In this document: positions 34,570-43,383 of the stretch, in pieces
How the letters are laid out: the number at the start of each line of letters is the position of its first letter
How positions within the stretch are numbered: the first letter of the stretch is position 1
DNA from: Desulfoluna limicola
GTDB taxonomy: Bacteria; Desulfobacterota; Desulfobacteria; Desulfobacterales; Desulfolunaceae
Direction: 5' to 3'
Length of the DNA: 64,000 nucleotides
Assembly: GCF_021654575.1 (NCBI RefSeq)
Contig: NZ_AP024488.1
Coordinates: forward strand, 124,001 to 188,000
Program-made: the position numbers and the translations under genes
The notes under the pieces: model-generated
What the model saw: only the letters and a program-made list of their open reading frames with translations
What the model was told of the DNA's origin: nothing
The model's database searches: none

Positions 34570-35680
34570 CTTCCACCCCCGCGTAATTCAGGGTTTCAGA
34601 GCTGACTTGGGCAACTTGGGTGGTGTCAAGTTTCAGGAAACCAGGAGCGCGAACAACCACGCGTTTTGCGCCGGCACTTTTTAAGCGGTAAACCAATTCA
34701 TCGGGGTTGATGTCTCGCCCCAGTTTTTCACATTGCCAGGCTTTGTAGTCGGCCACGGCCTTGCCCACCCGGTTTTGGATTTCGGCGATGGCTTCGGAGT
34801 TTTCGTTTGAGATGAAATAGTCTGCATCGATATCAAATGCAGCCGGCACCGGAGCAATGACGGACACCTTATCCGTCAAGGGCCTTCGATTCTTAGGCGT
34901 CACGGCATCGGCAACGGCTTGCAGAATGACTTCATCCGGAAGCGTCCCGCCGGAGAGCAGCACCACCACCTGAACGGTTGCATCCGCCGGAGAGACCACG
35001 GCAACGTCCGCAATGTCCTGATGAGCTGACTTTGCCCAGTAGATGTAGGCGCCTTCCGGACCGGCAACAGAGTACTTGTCCGGAGCATTATGGATCCGCT
35101 CCCTGTAGGGCTCGTTCTCTTCCTTATCGGCGCCGCCTGTGGACGTGGTTGTGTTGCTGACGCCAACAACATAGGGGACGGGATCCACCACCTGGTTGAT
35201 TTGTCCTGGGACATAATCGTTGCCGATGGTTCCGGTGGCCATGCAGGTCACAGGCACATCAACGAAGGTTTCACCGGTGGCCACTTCGGCGTAGCTTTCG
35301 GTTTTAAAGAAGAGCTTCCCATCCGGAGAGACACGGGTCCCTTTATTGATGGCCACGACAAACCCCAAGGGCTCTGCAATGGAAAACCGGCATGTGGCTC
35401 CGGCAGCAGAAGAACCAAGCCGATCGGTTTCCGTGAACGCCCCCAGGTGATCCAGGTGGTCTCCTTCGCTGTAGGCAAGCAGGTTCATCTTTCCTGCATG
35501 GTTGATCAGCTCCCGTTGCTGGACGATGATGGAGGCAAGGCCCATCAGGAACAGACGCTCCGGATCCGCAGGTGCCAGGGATTTTCCGGTTATTCCCTCA
35601 TGCAGGGTTAAGATGTTGCTGATGGTTTTTGCAGCATCCGCTTCGACAAATTGAATGTCTGGAAGATTCTTAAGACTCAT
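34562..35680 (-). CDS. Baseplate wedge protein gpJ (P2 gpJ/gp6 family)
   Basis: 372 aa. The family pattern is visible as LLAYSEGDHLDHLGAF (residues 86-101) and PYRERIHNAPDKYSVAGPEG (about 195-215), with a C-terminal LVYRLKSAGAKRVVV. Baseplate J proteins join the wedge to the tail hub. Overlaps its neighbours at both ends, as in P2. Confidence 0.9.
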   Translation of the reverse strand: MSLKNLPDIQFVEADAAKTISNILTLHEGITGKSLAPADPERLFLMGLASIIVQQRELINHAGKMNLLAYSEGDHLDHLGAFTETDRLGSSAAGATCRFSIAEPLGFVVAINKGTRVSPDGKLFFKTESYAEVATGETFVDVPVTCMATGTIGNDYVPGQINQVVDPVPYVVGVSNTTTSTGGADKEENEPYRERIHNAPDKYSVAGPEGAYIYWAKSAHQDIADVAVVSPADATVQVVVLLSGGTLPDEVILQAVADAVTPKNRRPLTDKVSVIAPVPAAFDIDADYFISNENSEAIAEIQNRVGKAVADYKAWQCEKLGRDINPDELVYRLKSAGAKRVVVRAPGFLKLDTTQVAQVSSETLNYAGVEDE

Positions 35681-35990
35681 TGATCTTAATCCTCACAACA
35701 GGGATCAGTTTTCCACCCAGCGCCGCATCGTCATCACGGGTCCATGACACAGAGAGAACGCTCACACCGGAAACGTACTTCCCGATGCCGCTGATAACCG
35801 AAGCCGTTGCTTTGGCCTTGGCCACCGGGAGCGGCATGTCCAGATAATCCGCCTGAACACCGAAGGCCCGGTCCAGGGGCAGGGTCCCCACCTGAGTGGC
35901 ACAGACGATCTGCACCTGCTGAATGATTGCCGGAAGACCCGTGGCCCCGATGACCACCTTGTTCAGCTGACCTGTGATATCCAGTTCCAT
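35670..35990 (-). CDS. Baseplate protein gpW/gp25-like
   Basis: 106 aa placed between gpU-like and gpJ, the gpW position. The block QIVCATQVGTLPLDRAFG fits the gp25/gpW lysozyme-like fold that initiates sheath assembly on the baseplate (it has no lysozyme activity). Confidence 0.72.
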   Translation of the reverse strand: MELDITGQLNKVVIGATGLPAIIQQVQIVCATQVGTLPLDRAFGVQADYLDMPLPVAKAKATASVISGIGKYVSGVSVLSVSWTRDDDAALGGKLIPVVRIKINES

Positions 35991-36377
35991 TTACGCGAAC
36001 TCCTTTAGCCCGATGGACACCGCCGCTACCAGGAGGTGGCCTTTCCCATCAAATTTCTGCCAGTCCTCTTCCATGGAGGTGAGGACAAACCGCCCAAAAT
36101 TATAGCCGCCCACAACCAGGTTCTGGTCCTCTCCGGAGTGAAGGATCATTCTCAAAGAATCGATTTCATCCGCAGGCGATAGGCCAAGGCTCGATGCAAA
36201 CATCATCTGAAGCGACACCTCATCCAGCTCCGGCCCGAGAAACTCCAGGACAGGCTTCCTGCCGGTGACGGCATGCTCAGCGAACCGCGCCTTTGAAGAT
36301 CGCTTGAACTCGTCAAAGGTGCGGATCCGCGTTCGGCTGGTTTCAAAGACAATCGCTCCGAAGGTTCCTATCTCCAT
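35991..36377 (-). CDS. Phage tail protein (P2 gpU family)
   Basis: 128 aa. FGAIVFETSRTRIRTFDEF at the start and GYNFGRFVLTSMEEDWQKFD near residue 95 match gpU, a tail terminator/completion protein. In P2, gpU lies beside gpX/gpD; here it is between gpV and gpW, a modest rearrangement. Confidence 0.78.
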   Translation of the reverse strand: MEIGTFGAIVFETSRTRIRTFDEFKRSSKARFAEHAVTGRKPVLEFLGPELDEVSLQMMFASSLGLSPADEIDSLRMILHSGEDQNLVVGGYNFGRFVLTSMEEDWQKFDGKGHLLVAAVSIGLKEFA

Positions 36378-36378
36378 T

Positions 36379-36564
36379 TTATTTGTGTCCTGTGGATGCC
36401 GGGGTGCCGGTGTTATCGTCCAGAAGGGTCATGTGCTTGTAGACGGCCCGGCCCAGAGCTGCTGCCAGCTTTTCCGTCTGGGCAAACTCATTGCCCGTTG
36501 CGAACCCCTCCGCTTTGAGTTCCTTGATGATGTCTGCCATGAGTGCTGCTGCGTTTGTTGCCAT
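36379..36564 (-). CDS. Small phage tail-module protein
   Basis: 61 aa, starting at ATG 36564 directly after the gpV stop. It is helical (ALMADIIKELKAEGF...TEKLAAALGRAVYKHM) and not a family I recognise. The sequence upstream in the same frame belongs to gpV's other strand reading and is not used. Confidence 0.6.
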   Translation of the reverse strand: MATNAAALMADIIKELKAEGFATGNEFAQTEKLAAALGRAVYKHMTLLDDNTGTPASTGHK

Positions 36565-36566
36565 GG

Positions 36567-37079
36567 TTACTTGCTCGCTATGACTGTTGTTGATGCGTCC
36601 ACATGGGGCTTTCCGTCGAACTTGCAGATGGACTTGTCCGTGATCACCCCGCCCATTTCCCCGCCACAATCCAAGGTCACCTTGTCCGCCTTCACCGTCA
36701 CCTCGCCGCCGTTCACCGTGATGTCCAGGTTATGCGCCTTTCGGTCGTATGCCATAACGGTGCCGTCTCCAAAGGTGATGTGTGTGACGTGGGATCCTTC
36801 AGCAGGCGGTTCATCCTCATCGGAATAGATCGCCCCCAGGACAAACCCCTGTTCCAGGCCAATGGGAAGGAAGATGCAAACCACCTGCTCCCCCACATCG
36901 GGCATGGCGTAAAACTTGTCCGTCTGAGTCCGGGGGAACAGAACCGGAAGCTCATGGGATGCATGGCCATTTAGTTCCACTCGGACAGCTCCGCCGATCA
37001 CCTCGGTGACCGTTCCCACCTGGACCATGCTGTTCAGTCGCTCCTCCAGGGCCTTCATTCTTTTTTCAAGCTCGATCAT
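36567..37079 (-). CDS. Baseplate spike protein (P2 gpV family)
   Basis: 170 aa. OB-fold N-terminus (VQVGTVTEVIGGAVRVELNG) followed by an antiparallel/triple beta part with DGTVMAYDRKAHNLDI and GGEVTVKADKVTLDCGG repeats typical of the membrane-piercing needle. Its start overlaps the gpD stop. Confidence 0.87.
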   Translation of the reverse strand: MIELEKRMKALEERLNSMVQVGTVTEVIGGAVRVELNGHASHELPVLFPRTQTDKFYAMPDVGEQVVCIFLPIGLEQGFVLGAIYSDEDEPPAEGSHVTHITFGDGTVMAYDRKAHNLDITVNGGEVTVKADKVTLDCGGEMGGVITDKSICKFDGKPHVDASTTVIASK

Positions 37080-38089
37080 CAGTACCCCAGCACTTTTCGA
37101 AGCGTTGCGTCTGTCTTGTAGCCAGCCCCCAGGCTGTGGCGTGACTCTTCAATGAAATAGGTTCCGTCAAACATGCCGTACCCCTCCATGCCGACATTGA
37201 GCCCGGCCACCACCAGCGGGTTGCCCACCAGAGAAAGGGTCGCCTTTACTTCGTCTTTGTTCACGTTCCGAAGCTCGGCCTTTGCAAGGGCCTGTGCATC
37301 GGCAATGGACTCCACCCGTTTGTTCACCACAAGGGTTTGCCCGGTCTTGGGGCCATTGTTCGGGTTGAATGTGTGCTCCACATACTCCTTTTTATCCGCG
37401 TCAAAGTACTGAACCGTACAGGCCCGATAAATGTTGTGAGACCGTGTGTTAAACGACCAGGTCACGATCTGGCCGTCCCCCTTTTTCAAGATCAGAACAG
37501 GGGGCTTCTCTTCAAAGAGCTTGCCCTGGTAGAGGATCACCTTCTCTTCGGCCAGCTTCAGGTTCATTCCCCTGGATGTGCAGTAGCGTTGCAGAAGCGA
37601 AAGATCACTCTCCTTGCTCTGCGTCACCTTGCCGTAAGGTGCTCCCTCTTCGGCAACGAAGAAAAGAGAGAGCCCGTGCTCCGCCGCGATGCCTTCGGCC
37701 AGCTGCTTCAGGGAGATCTTTTCCCAGACCCGCTCTTTCAATTCGCACTTGATGGCCGTGGAGGTCATGGAGCTGATGGCCTTCAGGGTCACAATGGCAG
37801 GAGGGCCGCTTGACGTGATGTCATCCACCTCAAAGGTCCCACAGGAGAGCGAGACGTCACCCAAAGCTCCCCAAGCAGAACAAACAATCTCCGCCTTGAC
37901 CTTTGAGCCCTTCTCCGGAAACCAATCCCCGGACCAGAGCCCGGCGGTGTCCTCCAGGGTGACCTGAAGATCATCCGCCTTGCCCGATGCAAAGTCGGTA
38001 TAGGTCATGGTCTTCAAATACGGTGAGATCTCTTTGGAGATGTCCTTGTCTTCGAAGGTTATGTTCAGCCGTGCTTCTCTCATCATCAC
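37079..38089 (-). CDS. Tail hub protein (P2 gpD, late control D family)
   Basis: 336 aa. KGSKVKAEIVCSAWG, SDLSLLQRYCTSRGMNLKL and a RVESIADAQALAKAELR block match gpD/gp27-like hub proteins that hold the spike. Starts inside the gpX stop (four-base overlap). Confidence 0.88.
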   Translation of the reverse strand: MMMREARLNITFEDKDISKEISPYLKTMTYTDFASGKADDLQVTLEDTAGLWSGDWFPEKGSKVKAEIVCSAWGALGDVSLSCGTFEVDDITSSGPPAIVTLKAISSMTSTAIKCELKERVWEKISLKQLAEGIAAEHGLSLFFVAEEGAPYGKVTQSKESDLSLLQRYCTSRGMNLKLAEEKVILYQGKLFEEKPPVLILKKGDGQIVTWSFNTRSHNIYRACTVQYFDADKKEYVEHTFNPNNGPKTGQTLVVNKRVESIADAQALAKAELRNVNKDEVKATLSLVGNPLVVAGLNVGMEGYGMFDGTYFIEESRHSLGAGYKTDATLRKVLGY

Positions 38090-38286
38090 TTCCAGGGCGG
38101 TAAAACGGTTTCGGTTTGCTTTTCACTTTTCGGAATCACCAGTTCGATGCCGGCACTGAAAACAACGGTCTCCCGGTGATCAGGGTTCGCTTCAATTAGC
38201 CGGGCCATGTGCATTTCGCTTCCCATCCGGGCAAGGGCGATGGCGTCCCACATGTCCCCCTGTTTCGTGGTGTACAAATCAGCCAA
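38086..38286 (-). CDS. Tail protein gpX (LysM-like)
   Basis: 66 aa. YTTKQGDMWDAIALARMGSE and IEANPDHRETVVFSAGIELVIP form a LysM-like fold of gpX, a baseplate hub connector. Overlaps the tape measure stop by eight bases. Confidence 0.85.
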   Translation of the reverse strand: MADLYTTKQGDMWDAIALARMGSEMHMARLIEANPDHRETVVFSAGIELVIPKSEKQTETVLPPWK

Positions 38287-40528
38287 AGGCCCGCCTCCTG
38301 TCGTCGTGGTTTACTTCCGCCTGCATCTTTCGAAAGCGCTCTTCGCTCTCCATCAGGCTCTGGTCCGCTGCCGCCTTGAACTCCGTCACGTTGGAGCCGG
38401 TGGCCGCGATATGGATTTGGGGTTTGTATTCAATGGAGGTGCTGGCACTGTTCACGGCAGAAGGGGAGACCTCCGGAAATTTGACCGGAGCCACGCCCTG
38501 ATCCGGCTGCCCCGGAAAGGGCACAACGTTGTCCGGAACCGATGGCAGGGTGGCTGCAACCTCGCCCACCTTCGCCGCCTTGTCTGCTTCCTCACCCCCG
38601 CCAAAACCAAAGAACTTCGCCCCGATCTTCAGGAGCTTTTTGATCTTCGCCCATATGCTATCCACCAGCTTCTGGAAGGGCTCAAACTTTTTGTAGAGAA
38701 CCACCGCCAGGCCTGCCAGGGCCGCCACACCGGCTATCACAAGCCCAATGGGGTTGGCGTTCAGGGCCAGGTTCAAGGCCCATTGTGCCGCTGTCATGGC
38801 ATGGGTGCCGATGGCCGCCGCCTTCTGAACGCCGGACAGTGCCACGGTCTTTATGGTGGATGCGTTCATGCAGAGATTGACCAGCTGGAACATCTTCTGG
38901 GCCTGGAGCAGGCCCCCGCTCACAAAGGTCCAGGCATAGCCCCCGGCAACGGCTGCCGTGGTGAGGGCAATGGTCCCGCCGGTGAGAAGGCCCACCACCT
39001 TTGTGGCATTGGGAAACTTCTCTGCAGCAGCCGTGAGGCCTCGCGTGATAAACGCAAGGCCATGGGCCGTGGCGGTGATGGCCGGAGTCAGGGTGTTGCC
39101 AAACACAATGGCAAGGCCTTCCGCAGCAGAGCCCAGCCCTTTAAGGGCGCCCACGGTGGTGTTGTCCATCACCTTGGCGATCTGATCTGCCGCGCCCTTG
39201 GATTTCTGGACTTTCTTGATGTATTCCTCGATGCCGTTTTCACCGGCTTGGGTGAGCAGCTCAGTGAGACCTGCCGCCGACACCTTGCCGAAGATGGTCT
39301 TCACAATGTCCAGCTTCTCGGCATTGCCCATGTCCTTGGTGGCCTTGGAGATGTCCCCGAGAATATCCGTCATGGGCCGCAGGTTGCCCTGGGCATCCGC
39401 AGTGCTGATCCCCAACCGCTGCATGGCTGTAGCAGCTTCCGTCGATGGCGCCGCAATCCCGAGCACCATCCCTTTAAGGGTGGTGCCGGCCATGCTCGCC
39501 TTGATGCCCACGTTCCCCAAAAGCCCGGCCATGGCCGATGTCTCTTCCAGGGACATCCCCGCTTTGGACGCAACCGGGGCAACGTACTTCATGGTCTCGC
39601 CCAGCATTTCAAGGGAGGTGTTGGAGCTGGTGAAGGTCTTGGTGAGCACGTCGGAGACGCGGCCCATTTCTGAGGCTTTCAAGCCAAAACCAGACATGAT
39701 GTCCGATGCGATATCCGAGGCCATCCCCAGATCCACCGCGCCGGCCTTTGCCATGTTGAGCACGCCCGGCATTGCCGCGATGATCTGCTGTGTGTCGAAA
39801 CCCGCCATGCCCAGGTACTTCATCCCCTGGGCCGCTTCACTGGCAGAAAAGGAGGTGGTGGATCCAAGGAGCCGTGCCTTGGCCGTCAGGTCCTGAAAGT
39901 CTTTGCCGGTGGCCCCGGTAAGGGCTTTTACCTCCGCCATGCTCTGCTCGAACCGGGCAGAGATCATAGTGGGAAACGCCACGGCAGCCCCAACCGCCGC
40001 CGCGTCAAACAGCTTGCCCTGCATCCCGGAGCGTTTGTCCTGCAGGGCCTTCTGCTTCATCATCACCTTCTGAAGCTTCTCCTGCTTGCGCCGTGCAAGA
40101 TCGATGGACTGGGCAAGCTTCTGGTTGTGCTTGACCAGCTGCCCTGTCTTGATCCCGGCAGAGGACATCTCCCGCCGAAGTTCGGAAAGGGACGTCCTCT
40201 GCTCCCCCAGGGAGGTTTTTAGCTTCTTTGCCTTGCAGTTTGCCGCTTCAAACTGGCCCTGGAGTTTCTTCGTGGGTTTTGCGGTGGCAGCAATTTGAGC
40301 GGCAAGAGCCTTGCTCTCGTTCTGGGCCTCAAAGAACCGCCGCTCCGTCTCCAGGATCTCTTTCTTCAGAGCGCCGAACCGGTCCACCTTGGATTTCGAC
40401 TTTTCAAGCTGACTGATCTTCTGCCCCAGGGCGCCCACTGTTTGGGACGCACTCAGCATCGATCCGGTAAACTTCGGAGCCACCGCACCGTTCAGCTTAA
40501 ACGCAATGTCATATACCCGTGAGCCCAT
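38279..40528 (-). CDS. Tail tape measure protein
   Basis: 749 aa. A long coiled coil (residues 30-170) precedes a TP901-type core domain (about 175-360, with FEQSMAEVKALTGATGKDF and SFSASEAAQGMKYLGMAGF). Hydrophobic stretches near residues 510-600 fit the membrane-spanning channel role. It sets tail length; 749 aa predicts a tail of roughly 110 nm by the usual rule (inference). Follows the chaperone frameshift end by three bases. Confidence 0.92.
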   Translation of the reverse strand: MGSRVYDIAFKLNGAVAPKFTGSMLSASQTVGALGQKISQLEKSKSKVDRFGALKKEILETERRFFEAQNESKALAAQIAATAKPTKKLQGQFEAANCKAKKLKTSLGEQRTSLSELRREMSSAGIKTGQLVKHNQKLAQSIDLARRKQEKLQKVMMKQKALQDKRSGMQGKLFDAAAVGAAVAFPTMISARFEQSMAEVKALTGATGKDFQDLTAKARLLGSTTSFSASEAAQGMKYLGMAGFDTQQIIAAMPGVLNMAKAGAVDLGMASDIASDIMSGFGLKASEMGRVSDVLTKTFTSSNTSLEMLGETMKYVAPVASKAGMSLEETSAMAGLLGNVGIKASMAGTTLKGMVLGIAAPSTEAATAMQRLGISTADAQGNLRPMTDILGDISKATKDMGNAEKLDIVKTIFGKVSAAGLTELLTQAGENGIEEYIKKVQKSKGAADQIAKVMDNTTVGALKGLGSAAEGLAIVFGNTLTPAITATAHGLAFITRGLTAAAEKFPNATKVVGLLTGGTIALTTAAVAGGYAWTFVSGGLLQAQKMFQLVNLCMNASTIKTVALSGVQKAAAIGTHAMTAAQWALNLALNANPIGLVIAGVAALAGLAVVLYKKFEPFQKLVDSIWAKIKKLLKIGAKFFGFGGGEEADKAAKVGEVAATLPSVPDNVVPFPGQPDQGVAPVKFPEVSPSAVNSASTSIEYKPQIHIAATGSNVTEFKAAADQSLMESEERFRKMQAEVNHDDRRRAFG

Positions 40529-40531
40529 CCC

Positions 40532-40944
40532 CTACGCCTTTCCATTCAAATCAGTGATCCACTCAAACAGCTCCGGAAAGGGCATCCGGTAAAAGAAATC
40601 CACCCCCGTCCGGGTTGCCCTTCCCATGTCCAGACAGGCTATGCGGACTTGCCGTGCACCTGGTCTTCCATACCGTGCAAAAAAAGCTGCACCTCCATGG
40701 CAATGGCGTTGCTGTCCCTGGCAGACATGGAGCGGGTCACTTCAATGGGAAGGTTGGCCGCACGGGCCGCAAGCCCCTGGCAATAGGAAATGCTCAAGGT
40801 GAGGCTCGTCATCTGGCCCCCCATGGCAAGGTACTCCCGCTCCGCCTGGGCCAGGTCTTCACCGGTGAGCCCCTCAAGGTCCAGGTCAATCTCTTTGATC
40901 TCGTTGCCGTCGAAGGTGACGGGCTTGGTCAGCGTAATCTTCAT
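40532..40944 (-). CDS. Predicted -1 frameshift extension of the tail chaperone (gpE-like)
   Basis: If ribosomes slip by -1 on T TTT TTG (40684-40678), the reading continues as FARYGRPGARQVRIACLDM and then GRATRTGVDFFYRMPFPELF to TAG at 40534-40532, without meeting a stop. The tail end FYRMPFPELFEWI resembles P2 gpE. A separate start (ATG at about 40627) could also make a 31-aa gpE alone. Position right before the tape measure gene and the arrangement match the conserved programmed frameshift of tailed phages. Confidence 0.7.
40639..40944 (-). CDS. Tail assembly chaperone, zero-frame product
   Basis: 101 aa, starting at ATG 40944 with the repeat-derived upstream sequence excluded. KITLTKPVTFDGNEIKEIDL and LEGLTGEDLAQAEREYLAMG match the Mu gp41/Phage_TAC family. 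Such proteins coat the tape measure during tail assembly. Near its 3' end is the slippery heptamer TTTTTTG used for a -1 shift into a gpE-like frame. Confidence 0.82.
   Translation of the reverse strand: MKITLTKPVTFDGNEIKEIDLDLEGLTGEDLAQAEREYLAMGGQMTSLTLSISYCQGLAARAANLPIEVTRSMSARDSNAIAMEVQLFLHGMEDQVHGKSA
40678..40684 (-). promoter_or_regulatory. Slippery heptamer for -1 frameshift
   Basis: T TTT TTG in the zero frame, inside seven consecutive T preceded by C. It satisfies the X XXY YYZ rule with X and Y both T. Confidence 0.65.
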
Positions 40945-40962
40945 GTCGTGCTCCTTGTTGGG

Positions 40963-41098
40963 GCCTCCGGCGGCTCTGCCGAGGGCCTGCCTTTTGAAAA
41001 GGCAGATAAACAGTTTTCTTCGCGAAAGGCTCGCTCCCCTGGAGCGAGCCTTTCGCCACCTGGGGTCCAGGGGATCATCCCCTGGCCGCCGGAGGCAT
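40963..41098. repeat. GC-rich repeat inside the prophage tail operon
   Basis: CCTCCGGCGGCTCTGCCGAGG, then CTTTTGAAAAGGCAGATAAACAG, a hairpin of GCGAAAGGCTCGCTCC / GGAGCGAGCCTTTCGC, and GGGGTCCAGGGGATCATCCCCTGGCCGCCGGAGGC. Outer arms match the host repeat family. It lies between the tube and chaperone genes without disrupting either. Confidence 0.75.
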
Positions 41099-41102
41099 GC
41101 TT

Positions 41103-41621
41103 TTACAAGCCCAGGGCCTTGTTCACGTCCGACAGGCAATCTACCCCGTTCACCATGTAGATGTTGTTCAGCTTGTCGATGAGGATGCTTTCCATCCCGT
41201 CGATCATCAGGCTGAACCGGGACAGCTCCAGTTCCACGCTGGAGTCGTTGCCTTCCCCCACGGCAAACTTGCCGAGGCCGGTCTTCTTGGTGGAGCCCTG
41301 GCCGGAGATCCGGACGGGCTTGATCTTCCGGACACCGCTTGCCGTGTACTGAACCTGCATGGCGCCTCTCAGGTCAATTACGTGGGGCACGGGCATGTTG
41401 AAGAGGTTCACGTCCTGGCTGATGGTTCGAAAGTTGATGGTCATGGCCAGGGCGCCGACATGGCCGAGGATGGGAACCGTGAGCTCCCCCAGGATGCCGG
41501 CACCCTTGATGGATGCGTTCAGGGGCTCGATGTCTGGCACGGTGACGTCCACAACGCCCATCATGTCCTTTGCGCCATCGTAATAGAGCCGAAAGTTGGT
41601 CAATACTTCAGGTGTGTTCAT
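41103..41621 (-). CDS. Major tail tube protein (P2 FII family)
   Basis: 172 aa. It begins MNTPEVLTNFRLYYDGAKD and shows GVVDVTVPDIEPLNASIKGA and PHVIDLRGAMQVQYTASG, the P2 FII pattern. Polymerises as the inner tube. It follows the sheath gene by 54 bases that contain a perfect palindrome. Confidence 0.9.
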   Translation of the reverse strand: MNTPEVLTNFRLYYDGAKDMMGVVDVTVPDIEPLNASIKGAGILGELTVPILGHVGALAMTINFRTISQDVNLFNMPVPHVIDLRGAMQVQYTASGVRKIKPVRISGQGSTKKTGLGKFAVGEGNDSSVELELSRFSLMIDGMESILIDKLNNIYMVNGVDCLSDVNKALGL

Positions 41622-41641
41622 GCACTCTCCTGTGGGGTTTT

Positions 41642-41667
41642 AAGGATGTCTACGCGTAGACATCCTT
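41642..41667. repeat. 26-bp perfect palindrome with ATGTCTACGCGTAGACAT core (copy 1)
   Basis: AAGG-ATGTCTACGCGTAGACAT-CCTT, self-complementary over its whole length, in the gap between sheath stop and tube start. The 18-bp core occurs again, unchanged, at 46369 and 60618. No U-tract follows, so a simple terminator is unlikely. Confidence 0.85.
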
Positions 41668-41674
41668 AAAAAGA

Positions 41675-43111
41675 CTATGCGAAAAGGGTTGAAAAATAGG
41701 CCGGGTCGTACTCCTGGATGAAGTCGATCTCACGGGCAGGGGAGGGCGGTGTCATGTAGACATGGAATCGGGAGATCCCGTCCATCATGTCCGTCACCGC
41801 GTTTTCATCGGCTTGGAACTCCACCCTCGCGCCCAGGAGGAACTGGCGGGACACCAACCCGTCCAGCCACATCTGGGCAGAATCCCGGATGGTCTCGATG
41901 AGCCGTCGCTTTGCCGGCGCATCGAGCTTGGACCAGTGGCTCAGGATCAGCGTGTTGCCCACCCAGGCAAACATCCTGCTCACGGAGATCCAGGCGTCCT
42001 TGGGGTCGGTGTTGGCAGGGTAGCAGGCCGTCCGGTTGCCCCAGCATTTCCACCCGCCAATGAAGTTCAGGGCCGTCACAATGCCGTTGCCGTTGAGGTA
42101 GTTAGCCTGCTCCGGCTGAAGCCACACCTCTTCCCCGTTTGCCACCATGGCATCCATCTGGAAGTTGTGGTTGGAAGGGGAGGCGTAGGGGATGTCCTCG
42201 TTGTCCGCATCCACCTGGGCGATGAGCCCGGCAAGCTGGGTGGACATGTGAAAGGTCTTCTTCCCCAGCTTCACCTTGGGCCAGCAGACGATCTGGGCTG
42301 CGTCGGTGAGGTTGTTGAGGTTTTTGTACTCCGGTGCGTCGCTGTAACGGGTGACGGTGGCGTCATCGATGTCGATGATCGCCTTGCAACCAAACATCCC
42401 GTTCACGTTCTTGGCCTTGGCTGTCATCACCGCCGAGACCGTGGAAGCAGAGGACCAGCCCGGAGCGACGATAAGCCCCGGCACCAGGCGGTACTTGGGG
42501 AACACCTCGTTCACCAGCTCCAGGCCGGTGAGCTTGCCGGTGGCGCCGTCCACGCCACCCACAATATCCGCCGCCGTCACCTTGGACGGGTCCGCATAGG
42601 TGTAGGTGCGGTTGATGGTGGCGCCTGCTGTAATGACACCGGTGGTCACGCGCTTAATCACGCCGGCAACGCGGTCCACTTCATAGTCGGTATCCTCCAC
42701 ATAGGTGGTGGCCTTGTCCTGAGATTTGACCACCACCGGCCCCAGGAGATCCCCGTGGTCCAGCTTGATCTCGCCATCGGCAAAGGTCGCCTCGCCTTCC
42801 GCCACATCGGTCTTGTGAACCGCCGGATCAAAGACGTTGATGAACACAATGGGCGCCAGGGCGAACAGGGCAAAATGGGAATAGATGAACTCACAAAGCG
42901 TGTATTTCTCCCAGGCATCTGAATAGCCCAGCAGCTCCACGGCCTCGCTGTAGGTGTAGACCATGGTCACCTTGTTCACCGGTCCGGTCCCGTCCTTTGC
43001 CAGGTGCACAGGGGCTGTTCCCACCACCACCGGAAGTGATGCCGAAACCTTCCGGGGAGGCGTGATGGACGTGGGAACCTGCGATGCATAAACACCGTGT
43101 CTGTATGTCAT
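41675..43111 (-). CDS. Contractile tail sheath protein (P2 FI family)
   Basis: 478 aa. Begins MTYRHGVYASQVPTSITPPR; the middle VFPKYRLVPGLIVAPGWSS and the C-terminal DPKDAWISVSRMFAWVGNTL and IEFQ-like blocks match FI sheath proteins. It defines the phage as a myovirus. Confidence 0.92.
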   Translation of the reverse strand: MTYRHGVYASQVPTSITPPRKVSASLPVVVGTAPVHLAKDGTGPVNKVTMVYTYSEAVELLGYSDAWEKYTLCEFIYSHFALFALAPIVFINVFDPAVHKTDVAEGEATFADGEIKLDHGDLLGPVVVKSQDKATTYVEDTDYEVDRVAGVIKRVTTGVITAGATINRTYTYADPSKVTAADIVGGVDGATGKLTGLELVNEVFPKYRLVPGLIVAPGWSSASTVSAVMTAKAKNVNGMFGCKAIIDIDDATVTRYSDAPEYKNLNNLTDAAQIVCWPKVKLGKKTFHMSTQLAGLIAQVDADNEDIPYASPSNHNFQMDAMVANGEEVWLQPEQANYLNGNGIVTALNFIGGWKCWGNRTACYPANTDPKDAWISVSRMFAWVGNTLILSHWSKLDAPAKRRLIETIRDSAQMWLDGLVSRQFLLGARVEFQADENAVTDMMDGISRFHVYMTPPSPAREIDFIQEYDPAYFSTLFA

Positions 43112-43113
43112 GA

Positions 43114-43383
43114 TTACTTGGCTCCTTTCGCTTCGGCGTATTTCCGGGCCAGAAGCGATTCAGGGTTGTTGAGATCGCTCATGGCCGAAGCGAGCCCTTC
43201 CACCGGCACCAGGAAGCGCTTCAGCTCCGTTCGCTCTTTAATAAAGGCCTCCACCTCTTTGGGAAGGCCGTTCCTGAACACCTGGTACTGCGTGATGTGC
43301 ACCGGCTGACGAACCTCCGGCCCCACATAGGCGACTTGAGTCGGCTCTTTTTTTTCCGTTGTGGTTGTTTTCTTAGCTGCCAT
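43114..43383 (-). CDS. Small phage protein upstream of the sheath gene
   Basis: 89 aa with a Lys/Thr-rich start (AAKKTTTTEKKEPTQ) and a C-terminal helical part. Not recognised. Position just upstream of the sheath suggests a tail-morphogenesis role. Confidence 0.65.
   Translation of the reverse strand: MAAKKTTTTEKKEPTQVAYVGPEVRQPVHITQYQVFRNGLPKEVEAFIKERTELKRFLVPVEGLASAMSDLNNPESLLARKYAEAKGAK

Noticed and set aside
38207..39673. Very long plus-strand open frame opposite the tape measure gene
   Set aside because: A GC-bias shadow of a clearly coding minus-strand gene; the product is rich in His, Gly and Arg with no domain. The same applies to the frame opposite the sheath gene (41762-42922).
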